Below the pieces are notes generated by a model. It had not been told where the DNA came from. It did not search any database and saw only the letters and a program-made list of their open reading frames with translations. From Virgibacillus litoralis (GTDB taxonomy: Bacteria; Bacillota; Bacilli; Bacillales; Amphibacillaceae), in assembly GCF_017873675.1 (NCBI RefSeq), contig NZ_JAGGKK010000023.1, positions 1 through 62,301 on the forward strand: a stretch of DNA of 62,301 bases. The letters run 5' to 3'. A program made the position numbers and the translations under genes. Numbering within the stretch: the stretch's first letter is position 1; every line of letters begins with the position of its first letter. Of the stretch, positions 8,022 to 16,148 are shown piece by piece.

Positions 8022-8061
8022 AAGAGAACAACAAATTATATTTCCAGGGAGGATTAATATT

Positions 8062-9072
8062 ATGAAGAAAGTTATTGGCCTACTAATGGGGCTATCACTA
8101 ATTTTTGTTTTGGCAGCTTGTGGTGGAGATGATTCATCAAATGAGGAAAGCAGCGGCAGTGAAGGAGAAACAATTACTTGGAAGCTTGGTCATTTATCAA
8201 ATGAAGACCATCAATGGCATAAAACTGCAGTAAAGTTTTCAGAATTAGTTAGTGAAAAGACAGATGGAAAATTAGAAATCGAAATTTATCCCAATGAGCA
8301 ATTAGGTAGTGAAACAGAAGTGCTAAATGGTATTGAAGCTGGAACGGTTGATATGACTATTTCTGGTGAAACGATGCAAAACTGGGCACCCGAAGCTGCT
8401 CTAATGGCAGTACCATACGCATTTAAAAATGAAGAACATGTTAAGAGTGTTGTAGAAGGAGATATTGGTAAGGAAATTGAAAACGCGGTCAAAGAAAAAG
8501 TTGGCGTAACACCATTGTACTATCATTTGCGTGCTCCACGTAATTTAACATCAAATGAACCAATTAAATCACCTTCTGATTTAGAAGGATTTAAAATGAG
8601 AGTTCCTAATGTTCCGTTATTCATGGATTCATGGAAAGAAGCTGGAGCTCGTCCACAAGTAATGGATTTTAGTGAAGTATTTACAGGGCTACAACAAGGT
8701 GTTATTGATGGTCAGGAAAACCCTGTTGATTTAATTCATAGTGCAAGTTTCTTTGAAGTACAAGACTACGTTAACAAAACAGAACACGTTCGCAGCTGGA
8801 TTTATGTTGTTGTAGGAAACGAACAGTTAAACTCGTTGAATGATGATATGCAAGCAGCAGTAAAAGAGGCTGCAAAAGAAGCACAGGCTTTCGGTATGGA
8901 TCTATATGAAACTGAAACAGAAGGATATGTTCAAAAGTTAAAAGACAAAGGCATGGAATTCGTTGAAGTTGATCAAGATGCTTTTGCCGAAGCAATGAAA
9001 CCAGCAGTACAAAATAGTCTTTCAGAGGAACAGTTAGCACTATATGAAAAAATTCTTAAAGCAGCAGAATAA
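8062..9072 (+). CDS. dctP: TRAP transporter solute-binding lipoprotein DctP
   Basis: Extracytoplasmic receptor of a TRAP transporter. The 336-aa precursor has a lipoprotein signal peptide with lipobox VLAAC (Cys20), then an acidic linker and a DctP fold. Conserved features include the ligand-carboxylate Arg region FKMRVPNVPLF and GLQQGVIDGQENP. TRAP receptors of this subgroup bind acidic sugars such as uronates or aldonates, which suits the catabolic genes around it. GGGAGG precedes the ATG. A hairpin directly downstream can stabilise or over-express the dctP part of the transcript relative to dctQM. Confidence 0.92.
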   Translation: MKKVIGLLMGLSLIFVLAACGGDDSSNEESSGSEGETITWKLGHLSNEDHQWHKTAVKFSELVSEKTDGKLEIEIYPNEQLGSETEVLNGIEAGTVDMTISGETMQNWAPEAALMAVPYAFKNEEHVKSVVEGDIGKEIENAVKEKVGVTPLYYHLRAPRNLTSNEPIKSPSDLEGFKMRVPNVPLFMDSWKEAGARPQVMDFSEVFTGLQQGVIDGQENPVDLIHSASFFEVQDYVNKTEHVRSWIYVVVGNEQLNSLNDDMQAAVKEAAKEAQAFGMDLYETETEGYVQKLKDKGMEFVEVDQDAFAEAMKPAVQNSLSEEQLALYEKILKAAE

Positions 9073-9080
9073 TTAATTTT

Positions 9081-9112
9081 CGGGAACATCTTTTAGTAGA
9101 TGTTCCCCCCTT
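9081..9112 (+). terminator. Intra-operon hairpin between dctP and dctQ
   Basis: GGGAACATCT (9082-9091) pairs perfectly with AGATGTTCCC (9098-9107). There is no long T run, so it probably acts as a leaky attenuator or 3' stabiliser that raises binding-protein output over the membrane subunits. Confidence 0.65.
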
Positions 9113-9136
9113 AATCTTATTAAATGAGGTGAAACC

Positions 9137-9622
9137 ATGAAAGCGGTAAATGTTTTCAGCAGGATACTTAAATTCTTAACAGTTCTAACGTTTTCTGCTT
9201 TGATTGTAGTTGTACTTATCCAAATTACAGGTAGATATTCACCGTTAACTTTTGTATGGACTGAAGAGTTGTCAAGATACTTATTTGTTTATTCTATTGC
9301 ATTTGGAGCACCAGTAGCAATGGAAAAAAGGGAATATATTACAGTGGATTTGCTTGTTGGATTCCTTCCAGAAAGGATAAAAAAGTTCTATAATGCATTT
9401 ATTTATCTGGTATTAGGTGCATTTTCAGCGATGCTCGTCATGTATGCATATGAATTTGCGATGCTTGGAGAAGGGCAAACATCTGCAACTTTGGGAATTG
9501 ATATGTTTTATGTCTATTTAAGTATGTCTATAACACTTCTGTTTCTAGCTGTGTATAGTTTTATAAATATAATTCATGTTCTAAAGGAAAATACTGTTGA
9601 GAGGGAAGAGGGTGTTGAATAA
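9137..9622 (+). CDS. dctQ: TRAP transporter small membrane subunit DctQ
   Basis: A 161-aa protein with four hydrophobic segments and the DctQ signature FVWTEELSRYLFVYSIAFG (about 36-54). It pairs with DctM to form the Na+-coupled membrane unit of the TRAP system. GAGGTG precedes the ATG. The stop overlaps the dctM start by one base, so the two subunits are coupled. Confidence 0.92.
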   Translation: MKAVNVFSRILKFLTVLTFSALIVVVLIQITGRYSPLTFVWTEELSRYLFVYSIAFGAPVAMEKREYITVDLLVGFLPERIKKFYNAFIYLVLGAFSAMLVMYAYEFAMLGEGQTSATLGIDMFYVYLSMSITLLFLAVYSFINIIHVLKENTVEREEGVE

Positions 9623-10899
9623 TGATGGCACTAATATTATTTTTGTCATTTATCGTAATGATTTTTGTTGGTGTTCCAATTGCTTTTAGTTTGGGTTTAT
9701 CCTCGCTAATTTACCTTCTCTTAACTGATATATCTTTATCGATTATCCCGCAAAAAATGTTTGAAGGGATTAATTCATTCACTTTGCTCTGTATACCTGG
9801 TTTTATATTAGCTGGAAACTTGATGAATGCAGGTGGGATAACAAAAAGAATTATTGCATTTACAAATAATATTGTAGGTCATATACGTGGAGGACTTGGT
9901 TTAGCAAATGTTGGTGCTTCAATGGGTTTTGCTGGAATATCTGGAACAGCACTAGCAGATACAGCAAGTATTGGTTCGGTTATGATTCCTTCTATGAAAA
10001 AGGAAGGGTATGATGCATCTTTTTCAGTTGCGGTTACATCATCATCCTCAACAATTGGCCCAATTATCCCACCATCATTGCCAATGATCATTTTGGGTAC
10101 ATTGGCAACAGTTTCGATAGGTGACTTATTTATTGCAGGTGTGATCCCAGGAGTTTTACTTGCTGCAGGATTGATGATTGTTACGTATGTTATTTCTGCT
10201 AAACGAAAGTATCCCAGGGGGGAACGGCAAAGTTTTCCAGTTATTTTCAAGTCTTTTTGGGGTGCATTTTGGGCCTTAATGATGACGGTTGTTATATTAT
10301 TTGGTATACTCAGTGGTTATTTTACACCGACAGAGGCATCAATCATTGCAGTAGTATACGCGACTTTAATAGGCCTATTTATTTACAGGGACTTGAAGAT
10401 TCGTGAAATGCCAAAAATTATACTAGATTCAATGGTTAGTGCTGCTGGTATTATGATTCTCGTTGGATTTGCAAATTTATTTGGATGGATATTGGTAAGT
10501 GAGCGAATACCGCAGTTAGTTGCTGATTTTATATTATCCATTTCTGATAATCCAATTATAATTATTTTATTAATAAATCTATTATTGCTGTTTGTTGGTA
10601 CATTTATGGAGACTATAGCGGCTATCGTTATTCTTTTCCCTGTACTATTACCGATTGCAACACAACTTGGTATGGATCCAGTTCATTTTGGTGTCATGAT
10701 GGTATTGAACCTTATGATTGGTCTGTCAACACCACCAGTAGGGGTATGTTTATTCGTGGCTTCCAGTATTGGGAAAGTATCAATTGGCCGTGCTTCCGTA
10801 GCATTATTGCCATTTCTAGCGGTAAGCTTAATTGTATTATTATTAGTGGCGTTCATCCCGGAAATCACTCTGTTTTTACCAAGTCTATTTGATAATTAG
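9622..10899 (+). CDS. dctM: TRAP transporter large permease DctM
   Basis: A 425-aa polytopic protein (about 11-12 membrane segments) of the DctM/YiaN type. Family motifs include IPGFILAGNLM, SGTALADTASIG and the GPIIPPSLPMI loop. It carries the substrate and Na+ path. It directly overlaps dctQ and is followed 15 nt later by the zinc dehydrogenase, so transport and catabolism are in one transcription unit. Gene order receptor-DctQ-DctM is standard. Confidence 0.93.
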   Translation: MMALILFLSFIVMIFVGVPIAFSLGLSSLIYLLLTDISLSIIPQKMFEGINSFTLLCIPGFILAGNLMNAGGITKRIIAFTNNIVGHIRGGLGLANVGASMGFAGISGTALADTASIGSVMIPSMKKEGYDASFSVAVTSSSSTIGPIIPPSLPMIILGTLATVSIGDLFIAGVIPGVLLAAGLMIVTYVISAKRKYPRGERQSFPVIFKSFWGAFWALMMTVVILFGILSGYFTPTEASIIAVVYATLIGLFIYRDLKIREMPKIILDSMVSAAGIMILVGFANLFGWILVSERIPQLVADFILSISDNPIIIILLINLLLLFVGTFMETIAAIVILFPVLLPIATQLGMDPVHFGVMMVLNLMIGLSTPPVGVCLFVASSIGKVSIGRASVALLPFLAVSLIVLLLVAFIPEITLFLPSLFDN

Positions 10900-10914
10900 A
10901 TCGGAGGTATATAT

Positions 10915-11931
10915 ATGAAAGCAATACAAGTAACTAAGCCACATGATTTACGTGTGGTTGAAGCAGAAGAACCTAAATTAACGAAATCGAATGATGTAAA
11001 GATTCGTATGAAAGCAATGGGGATTTGTGGATCTGATATGCACATTCTACATGGGCAAAACCCTTTTGCTTCTTATCCTCGAGTTATTGGCCATGAAGTG
11101 TCAGGGGAAATAGAGGAAATAGGTAACTCTGTAACAGGCTTAAATATTGGTGATAAAGTCGTAATTGAACCAATGACATCCTGTGGTGAATGCTACGCTT
11201 GTAAACAGGGTCGTCCAAATGTGTGTGTGCATGTAGAAGTATACGGTGTGCATAGAGAAGGTGGTGGGCGTGAAGTGACTGTGATGCCTGGAAACCTTGT
11301 TCATCGTGTCGATTCCTCGCTTAACTGGTCCGAGATTGCTCTAATTGAACCTTTTTCAATTGGTGCACAAGCAACATATCGTGGTCAAATTCAAAATGAA
11401 GATATGGTCTATATAATAGGAGCCGGACCAATTGGATTATGCTGTTTGAAAATGGCTCTAAATGCAGGAGCGAAAGTAGCTATTTCTGATTTTAATCAGG
11501 AAAGGTTAGATTTTGCTCGTAAGTGGGGAGCAGATCTTACAATAAATCCTCAAGATCAGGATGTTAGTGAAGCACTTTCTTACTGGACAAGTGAAATGGG
11601 CGCAAACGTAGTAATTGATGCCGTAGGAACTCCAAAAACAGCTGTGCAAGCAATCGAAGTAACTTCTGTTGCAGCAAGAGTTGTTTTATTAGGTTTCCAT
11701 GTAGATGTTTCTCATATAGCACAAGTTAATATCACAAAGAAAGAATTGACTATATGTGGTTCGAGACTACAGACGCATCGTTTTCCTAAGGTCGTTGAAT
11801 TGTTTAATTCAAAAGACTTTGATGTGAAAGACTTGATAAGTCATGAGTTTGCTTTAGAGGATGCTCAAGAAGCTTTTAAATTAATGGAAGAAATGCCCTC
11901 CGGGGTCCGTAAAGTAATAATTAAACTGTAG
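10915..11931 (+). CDS. Zinc-dependent sugar-acid dehydrogenase (YjmD/LgoD-like MDR)
   Basis: A 338-aa medium-chain dehydrogenase. Catalytic zinc ligands are Cys38, His60 and Glu145 (LIEPF). The structural zinc site is Cys90, Cys93, Cys96 and Cys104. The NAD-binding GAGPIG follows near 165. The FASYPRVIGHE segment and overall length match E. coli LgoD (L-galactonate 5-dehydrogenase) and Bacillus YjmD. In that role it would oxidise L-gulonate or L-galactonate at C5 to fructuronate or tagaturonate, feeding the next gene. The substrate is inferred from context. Confidence 0.82.
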   Translation: MKAIQVTKPHDLRVVEAEEPKLTKSNDVKIRMKAMGICGSDMHILHGQNPFASYPRVIGHEVSGEIEEIGNSVTGLNIGDKVVIEPMTSCGECYACKQGRPNVCVHVEVYGVHREGGGREVTVMPGNLVHRVDSSLNWSEIALIEPFSIGAQATYRGQIQNEDMVYIIGAGPIGLCCLKMALNAGAKVAISDFNQERLDFARKWGADLTINPQDQDVSEALSYWTSEMGANVVIDAVGTPKTAVQAIEVTSVAARVVLLGFHVDVSHIAQVNITKKELTICGSRLQTHRFPKVVELFNSKDFDVKDLISHEFALEDAQEAFKLMEEMPSGVRKVIIKL

Positions 11932-11958
11932 AATGACAAGATATTTGGAGGTTTTTTA

Positions 11959-12729
11959 ATGAATGAAATGTTTAATTTGCAGGATAAAATCGCAGTTGTG
12001 ATGGGTGGTACAAGCACACTTGGTTCATCTATGGCACTAGGCTTGGCGCAAAGTGGTGCTGATGTAGTTTTAACTGGCCGAAATGAGGATAAAGCAAATT
12101 CTATTTTGAAAGAGATTAAACAGTATGATGTAAAGGCAGACTTTATAAAAACAGATGTATTGCAAATGGACTCTATTAAAGAAGCGGCTGAAGTGATTGA
12201 TAAAAAGTACGGCGGTTGGGACATTTTGATTAATGCCGCAGGGGTTAATAGTTCAACACCTTTTTATGAAATAAAAGAAGATGAGTGGGACAGTATAATG
12301 GATGTTAATTTGAAGTCTGTAATGTTTACATGCCAGCAATTTGCTCGAAAGAACAAAGAAAGAGAGCGAGGAGGAAGCATAATTAATATTTCTTCTGTTT
12401 CCTCCATTACGCCGCTGACAAAAGTAGTAACTTATTCTGCCTCTAAAGCTGCAATTAATAGTATCACAGAATTTATGGCGCAGGAGCTGGCACCGGATAA
12501 TATAAGAGTAAATGCTATAATTCCAGGCTTTTTCCCAGCAGAACAAAATCGCAAAATTCTTACGGAGGATCGTGTGAAATCAATCATGGACCACACACCT
12601 ATGAAACGATTTGGGGATCCTCAAGAATTACAAGGGGCAGTAATTTGGTTAGCATCTGAAAAAGCGGCTGGTTTTGTTACTGGTTCAATGGTAACTGTAG
12701 ACGGAGGCTTTGGTGCAACCAAAATTTAG
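11959..12729 (+). CDS. SDR oxidoreductase, probable fructuronate reductase (UxuB/YjmF-like)
   Basis: A 256-aa classical SDR. The cofactor motif is GGTSTLG (16-22), NAAG is at 92-95, and the catalytic set is Ser near 145, Tyr159 and Lys163 (YSASK). In Bacillus the fructuronate reductase (YjmF/UxuB) is an SDR rather than the long-chain enzyme of E. coli. This gene lies next to KDPG aldolase and mannonate dehydratase, so D-fructuronate to D-mannonate is the best guess. TGGAGG precedes the ATG. Confidence 0.82.
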   Translation: MNEMFNLQDKIAVVMGGTSTLGSSMALGLAQSGADVVLTGRNEDKANSILKEIKQYDVKADFIKTDVLQMDSIKEAAEVIDKKYGGWDILINAAGVNSSTPFYEIKEDEWDSIMDVNLKSVMFTCQQFARKNKERERGGSIINISSVSSITPLTKVVTYSASKAAINSITEFMAQELAPDNIRVNAIIPGFFPAEQNRKILTEDRVKSIMDHTPMKRFGDPQELQGAVIWLASEKAAGFVTGSMVTVDGGFGATKI

Positions 12730-12744
12730 CAGGGAGTGAATGCT

Positions 12745-13365
12745 ATGCAAATGATCGACACATTACAAAAACTAAGGGAATCAAAAATAGTAGCTGTAAT
12801 TCGTGCGGAGACAAGTCAAGAAGCAATTGAATTTTCGGAAGCGTGTATTCGAGGTGGGATAACGAGTATTGAGTTAACCTATACAATTCCTCAAGTCGAA
12901 GAAGCAATTGAAACGTTGTCCGAACGCTTTCCTGATACTCTGGTTGGGGCAGGAACTGTATTGGATGCAACTACAGCTAAAATGGCAATGCAATCTGGCG
13001 CGGAATACATTGTAAGTCCTGGGTTTGATAAAGAAACTGCATCGCTGTGCAACCTATATCAAATTCCTTATTTGCCAGGATGCATGACAGTTTCTGAAAT
13101 GATGACTGCACTTTCATCAGGATGTTCTATGATTAAACTATTTCCTGGCGGTGTTTTTGGTCCTAAGGCTATAAAGCAATTCAAAGCTCCATTACCTCAA
13201 CTGTCTATTATGCCAACAGGTGGAGTGGATTTATCTAATATTGACGATTGGTTTGAGAACGGTGCTGAAGTTGTAGGAGTGGGGAGCTCATTGATTAAAG
13301 GTAGTTTAAAGGATATTGAGAATGCATCCAGAAAATTTGTATTTAAAGTTTCAAATTTGAAATAG
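12745..13365 (+). CDS. kdgA: KDPG aldolase (Eda/KdgA)
   Basis: Cleaves 2-keto-3-deoxy-6-phosphogluconate to pyruvate and glyceraldehyde-3-phosphate. It is a 206-aa TIM barrel with the catalytic Glu43 (IELTYT) and the Schiff-base Lys131 in MIKLFPGG. VGAGTVLD and PTGGVDLSN are the phosphate-binding loops. I chose ATG 12745 because AGGGAG ends 8 nt upstream; a GTG at 12736 would add three residues but overlaps that site. It is the last enzyme of the uronate route. Confidence 0.93.
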   Translation: MQMIDTLQKLRESKIVAVIRAETSQEAIEFSEACIRGGITSIELTYTIPQVEEAIETLSERFPDTLVGAGTVLDATTAKMAMQSGAEYIVSPGFDKETASLCNLYQIPYLPGCMTVSEMMTALSSGCSMIKLFPGGVFGPKAIKQFKAPLPQLSIMPTGGVDLSNIDDWFENGAEVVGVGSSLIKGSLKDIENASRKFVFKVSNLK

Positions 13366-13406
13366 GTAAAAAGGGCTGCTAAAGATGAATAGAGGTGTAA
13401 CAATAT

Positions 13407-14480
13407 ATGAGAATGATAGTAAGGTGGTTTGGAAAAGGGAACGATACGGTTGAGTTAGAACATATCAAACAAATACCTGGTGTAGAAGGCGTGGCATGGT
13501 CTCTTCATGATGTGCCGGCAGGAGAAGTATGGCCTGAGGATAAAATTTTAGAGGTGAAAAAACAAGTAGAGAATAAGGGCTTAAATATAGATGTTGTAGA
13601 AAGTGTTAACATTCATGAAGATATAAAGCTTGGATTACCTGGACGTGAACAATATATCAATAACTATATAAAGACTATTGAGAGTTTGGGAAAAGCGGGT
13701 GTGAAAGTCATCTGTTATAATTTCATGCCAGTTTTTGACTGGACACGGACTGAATTGTTTAAGAAGATGGAGGACGGATCAACAGCCTTATATTTTGAAA
13801 ATGAAAAAATAAAGGAATCTGATCCAATGGAATTAGTGGAAATGATTTCTAATAACTCATCGTTTACTATGCCTGGCTGGGAGCCAGAAAGACTTGAACA
13901 TTTATCTAAGCTGTTTGAACAATATAAACAGATAACAGAGGAAGATTTATGGTCAAACCTTCAATACTTTCTTGAGAGAGTTATACCAGTTGCTAAAGAA
14001 AACAATATAAAAATGGCAATTCATCCCGACGATCCACCTTGGTCAGTATTTGGTTTACCGCGAATTATAACAAGTAAGGAAAATATCCAAAGGTTTTTAA
14101 AGTTGGTTGATGACCCTTATAATGGTTTAACTTTATGTAGTGGATCGCTCGGTGCAAATCCTAATAATGATATTACTAGTATGGTTCGTGAATTTTCAAG
14201 CCGAATTCACTTTGCTCATATTAGAAATGTGAAAACATATGAAAATGGGGATTTTATTGAAACTTCCCATCGTACAGACGATGGAAGTGTTGATATATAT
14301 AATGTAGTGAAGAGTTATCATAAATCAAATTTTTCTGGATATGTTAGACCGGATCACGGAAGACATATTTGGGGAGAAAAAAGCAGACCAGGTTATGGGC
14401 TTTATGATAGAGCGCTTGGAATTATGTATTTATGGGGATTATGGGATTCATTTGAAAGACTTAAAAAGGAAAGTCAGTAA
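13407..14480 (+). CDS. uxuA: Mannonate dehydratase UxuA
   Basis: Dehydrates D-mannonate to 2-keto-3-deoxygluconate. The 357-aa sequence closely follows the Bacillus UxuA pattern: RWFGKGNDTVELEHIKQIPG at the N-terminus, VICYNFMPVFDWTRT (about 98-112), AIHPDDPPW (metal-site region, about 210) and YVRPDHGRHIWGE near the C-terminus. AGAGGTG is placed well for the first ATG. It closes the operon; a strong terminator follows. Its product is the substrate of KdgK at the start of the run. Confidence 0.96.
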   Translation: MRMIVRWFGKGNDTVELEHIKQIPGVEGVAWSLHDVPAGEVWPEDKILEVKKQVENKGLNIDVVESVNIHEDIKLGLPGREQYINNYIKTIESLGKAGVKVICYNFMPVFDWTRTELFKKMEDGSTALYFENEKIKESDPMELVEMISNNSSFTMPGWEPERLEHLSKLFEQYKQITEEDLWSNLQYFLERVIPVAKENNIKMAIHPDDPPWSVFGLPRIITSKENIQRFLKLVDDPYNGLTLCSGSLGANPNNDITSMVREFSSRIHFAHIRNVKTYENGDFIETSHRTDDGSVDIYNVVKSYHKSNFSGYVRPDHGRHIWGEKSRPGYGLYDRALGIMYLWGLWDSFERLKKESQ

Positions 14481-14513
14481 AAACCGGATAGTGTTTTCAC
14501 TATCCGGTTTTAT
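14479..14513. terminator. Bidirectional terminator between uxuA and tRNA-Ser
   Basis: ACCGGATAGTG pairs with CACTATCCGGT over a TTTT loop, with T runs on the right and A runs on the left. It ends the uronate operon and, on the other strand, the tRNA transcript. Confidence 0.9.
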
Positions 14514-14529
14514 CTATTATGATAGAAAA

Positions 14530-14618
14530 GGAGAAAGTGGGATTCGAACCCACGCGACGGTTGCCCGCCCTAATGCATTTCGAGTGCATCCCCTTCAGCC
14601 AGACTTGGGTATTTCTCC
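14530..14618 (-). tRNA. tRNA-Ser (anticodon CGA)
   Basis: On the minus strand the acceptor GGAGAAA pairs with TTTCTCC. The D arm is CCC..GGG. The anticodon arm is ATGCA-CTCGAAA-TGCAT with CGA at the anticodon, reading UCG. A long variable arm typical of Ser follows, then the T arm GTGGG-TTCGAAT-CCCAC. CCA is not encoded. The discriminator position is T rather than the G normally seen in bacterial tRNA-Ser, which is odd. The body is otherwise intact. Transcription would run into the bidirectional terminator at 14479-14513. Confidence 0.92.
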
Positions 14619-14649
14619 ATAAAATTTGCAGTTTAAGAAAGAACTACTT

Positions 14650-14715
14650 TCAAACTGCATAAGTTCAACTAAGGCTTTTGCCATTAAAGTTTGGTGATAA
14701 GCCAAGTTTTCTAAC
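14650..14715 (+). repeat. Hairpin repeat family A, copy 2
   Basis: Shows AAACTGCATAAGTTCAACTA, then AAGGC, and the closing TTGGTGATAAGCCAAGTTTT. It sits upstream of the aldo/keto reductase. The rest of the gap between the tRNA and that gene holds no other feature that I can see. Confidence 0.8.
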
Positions 14716-14859
14716 AATAAAGATAATACTCCATTTTTTTGTTTTCTTCAAGTATGTAGTTCAACCAAAATTTTACTGGTAAATGGTTCTTAGAATTTGA
14801 GTTCTGGCTGAAAAGTAAGCTAGAATTTAAGTATAGATTTTTATGTGGAGGTAATAGTT

Positions 14860-15693
14860 ATGATAAATAGTCTTCAGGATACGGTAACATTAAATAATGG
14901 TGTCAAGATGCCTGGCTTTGGCCTAGGTGTTTATAAAGTTGACGATGGAGAGGAAGCAACTAAAGCTGTGAAAGCAGCTCTTACCCATGGTTACAGAAGT
15001 ATTGATACTGCATCTTTCTATGATAATGAAATAGGAGTAGGAGAAGGGATTAGGCAATCCGGAATACCGAGAGAGGAAATCTTTGTTACGTCAAAGGTGT
15101 GGAATGATGAGCAGGGTTATGATAATACCTTGAATGCTTTTGAATCAAGCCTTGAAAAACTTGGGTTAGATTATCTTGACCTTTACTTAATTCATTGGCC
15201 TGTCAGTGGGAAGTTTAAAGAGACCTGGAGGGCAATGGAGAAATTGTATGCAGAGGGAAAGGTCAGGGCAATTGGTGTGAGTAATTTCCATGTCCAGCAC
15301 TTAGAAAGTCTTTTAGCTGATTGTGATGTTAGACCAGCAATAAATCAGGTGGAACATCATCCTCACCTTACGCAGCCAGAGCTGAAATCATTTTGTGAAA
15401 ATAGAGGTATTCAACTAGAAGCATGGTCTCCGCTTAAAAGAGGTGGTCTCTTAGATGAACCGACTATAGTTAAAATTGCCGAAAAATATAAGAAGTCTAC
15501 AGCACAAGTAATTTTACGGTGGGATACACAAACGAATGTTGTTACAATTCCTAAGTCGGTAAAAGAACATCGGATTATCGAGAATGCGAATATATTTGAT
15601 TTTGCATTAACGGAAGAAGAAGTTGAACAGATCAGCGGGTTAAATATTAATGATCGCAGTGGTGGAAATCCTGACAGTTTTGATGGTGAGTAA
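14860..15693 (+). CDS. Aldo/keto reductase (YvgN-like, AKR5 group)
   Basis: A 277-aa NADPH-dependent reductase with a TIM-barrel fold. The full catalytic tetrad is present: Asp49, Tyr54, Lys79 (TSKVWN) and His112 (LIHWP). IPKSVKEHRIIENA near the C-terminus is the NADPH-binding signature. The closest group is the Bacillus YvgN/YtbE glyoxal or methylglyoxal reductases, sometimes annotated 2,5-diketo-D-gluconate reductase. ATG 14860 is chosen for its GGAGG site; an in-frame GTG at 14845 lies over that site. No obvious partner genes. Confidence 0.9.
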   Translation: MINSLQDTVTLNNGVKMPGFGLGVYKVDDGEEATKAVKAALTHGYRSIDTASFYDNEIGVGEGIRQSGIPREEIFVTSKVWNDEQGYDNTLNAFESSLEKLGLDYLDLYLIHWPVSGKFKETWRAMEKLYAEGKVRAIGVSNFHVQHLESLLADCDVRPAINQVEHHPHLTQPELKSFCENRGIQLEAWSPLKRGGLLDEPTIVKIAEKYKKSTAQVILRWDTQTNVVTIPKSVKEHRIIENANIFDFALTEEEVEQISGLNINDRSGGNPDSFDGE

Positions 15694-15778
15694 TAATTTA
15701 TAAGTAAAGATTCCTGCATAATAAAGCTTGCTCCAGTAAGGACTGGCGATAAGAGAACTTTTTTTAAGGTTGTATAAT

Positions 15779-15846
15779 GCCGACTTGGAAATATCCTCGC
15801 TTTATGCGGGCAAGCCCTATGCCCCCGCAGCTCATAATCTTTCCAA
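15779..15846. repeat. Fragment of a GC-rich dispersed element
   Basis: TTGGAAATATCCTCGCTTTA, then TGCGGGCAAGCCC and CCCCCGCAG, interrupts AT-rich intergenic DNA. It resembles the GC-rich element at the right end of the window (62150-62250) in layout and partial wording, and looks like a decayed copy. Confidence 0.5.
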
Positions 15847-15907
15847 CATATACAGAAATTTGTTGATTTTTAATTGGTAATAAATTCTGTATGTTTTTAG
15901 TACCATT

Positions 15908-15995
15908 AGTAAAGTCCTATAGATGACGAATAAAGGCAGGACGCAAAGTTATGGGTTTAACGTATTGAAGCTGCTATGATCGACTTGACTGCCAA
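15908..15995 (+). promoter_or_regulatory. Putative cyclic di-GMP-I (GEMM) riboswitch, divergent
   Basis: The highly conserved string GGACGCAAAG occurs at 15939-15948, followed by TTATGGGTTTAA (counterpart of the usual CCA-GGG-CTAA) and, 3', TATGATCGACTTGACTGCC (counterpart of AGCCGGGTTGCC). GTCCT (15914-15918) pairs with AGGAC (15938-15942) as the first hairpin. The usual 5' GGCAAACC is replaced by AGTAAAGTCC, so the class is not certain. An intrinsic terminator follows and the next gene is a chemoreceptor, a common target of this riboswitch. Confidence 0.6.
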
Positions 15996-16028
15996 ACGAC
16001 TTAACATTATTATCTCTCTTTAACTGTG

Positions 16029-16066
16029 GCTATTCTATTATTTTAGTAGAATAGCTTTTTTATTAT
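16029..16066 (+). terminator. Leader terminator upstream of the chemoreceptor
   Basis: GCTATTCTA (16029-16037) pairs with TAGAATAGC (16047-16055), followed by TTTTTTATT. It lies directly after the putative c-di-GMP riboswitch and 80 nt before the start codon, as expected for a riboswitch expression platform. Confidence 0.85.
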
Positions 16067-16148
16067 AAACAAACAGGTACTTTGTGCCGATAATAATAGG
16101 AGAGAATAACATAATAGTAGGTTAATAGAGACAGAGGGGAAGACGGGA

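Noticed and set aside
14341-14622. 93-aa forward ORF over the tRNA
   Set aside because: It overlaps the uxuA end, a terminator and the tRNA on the other strand, so it is a shadow frame.
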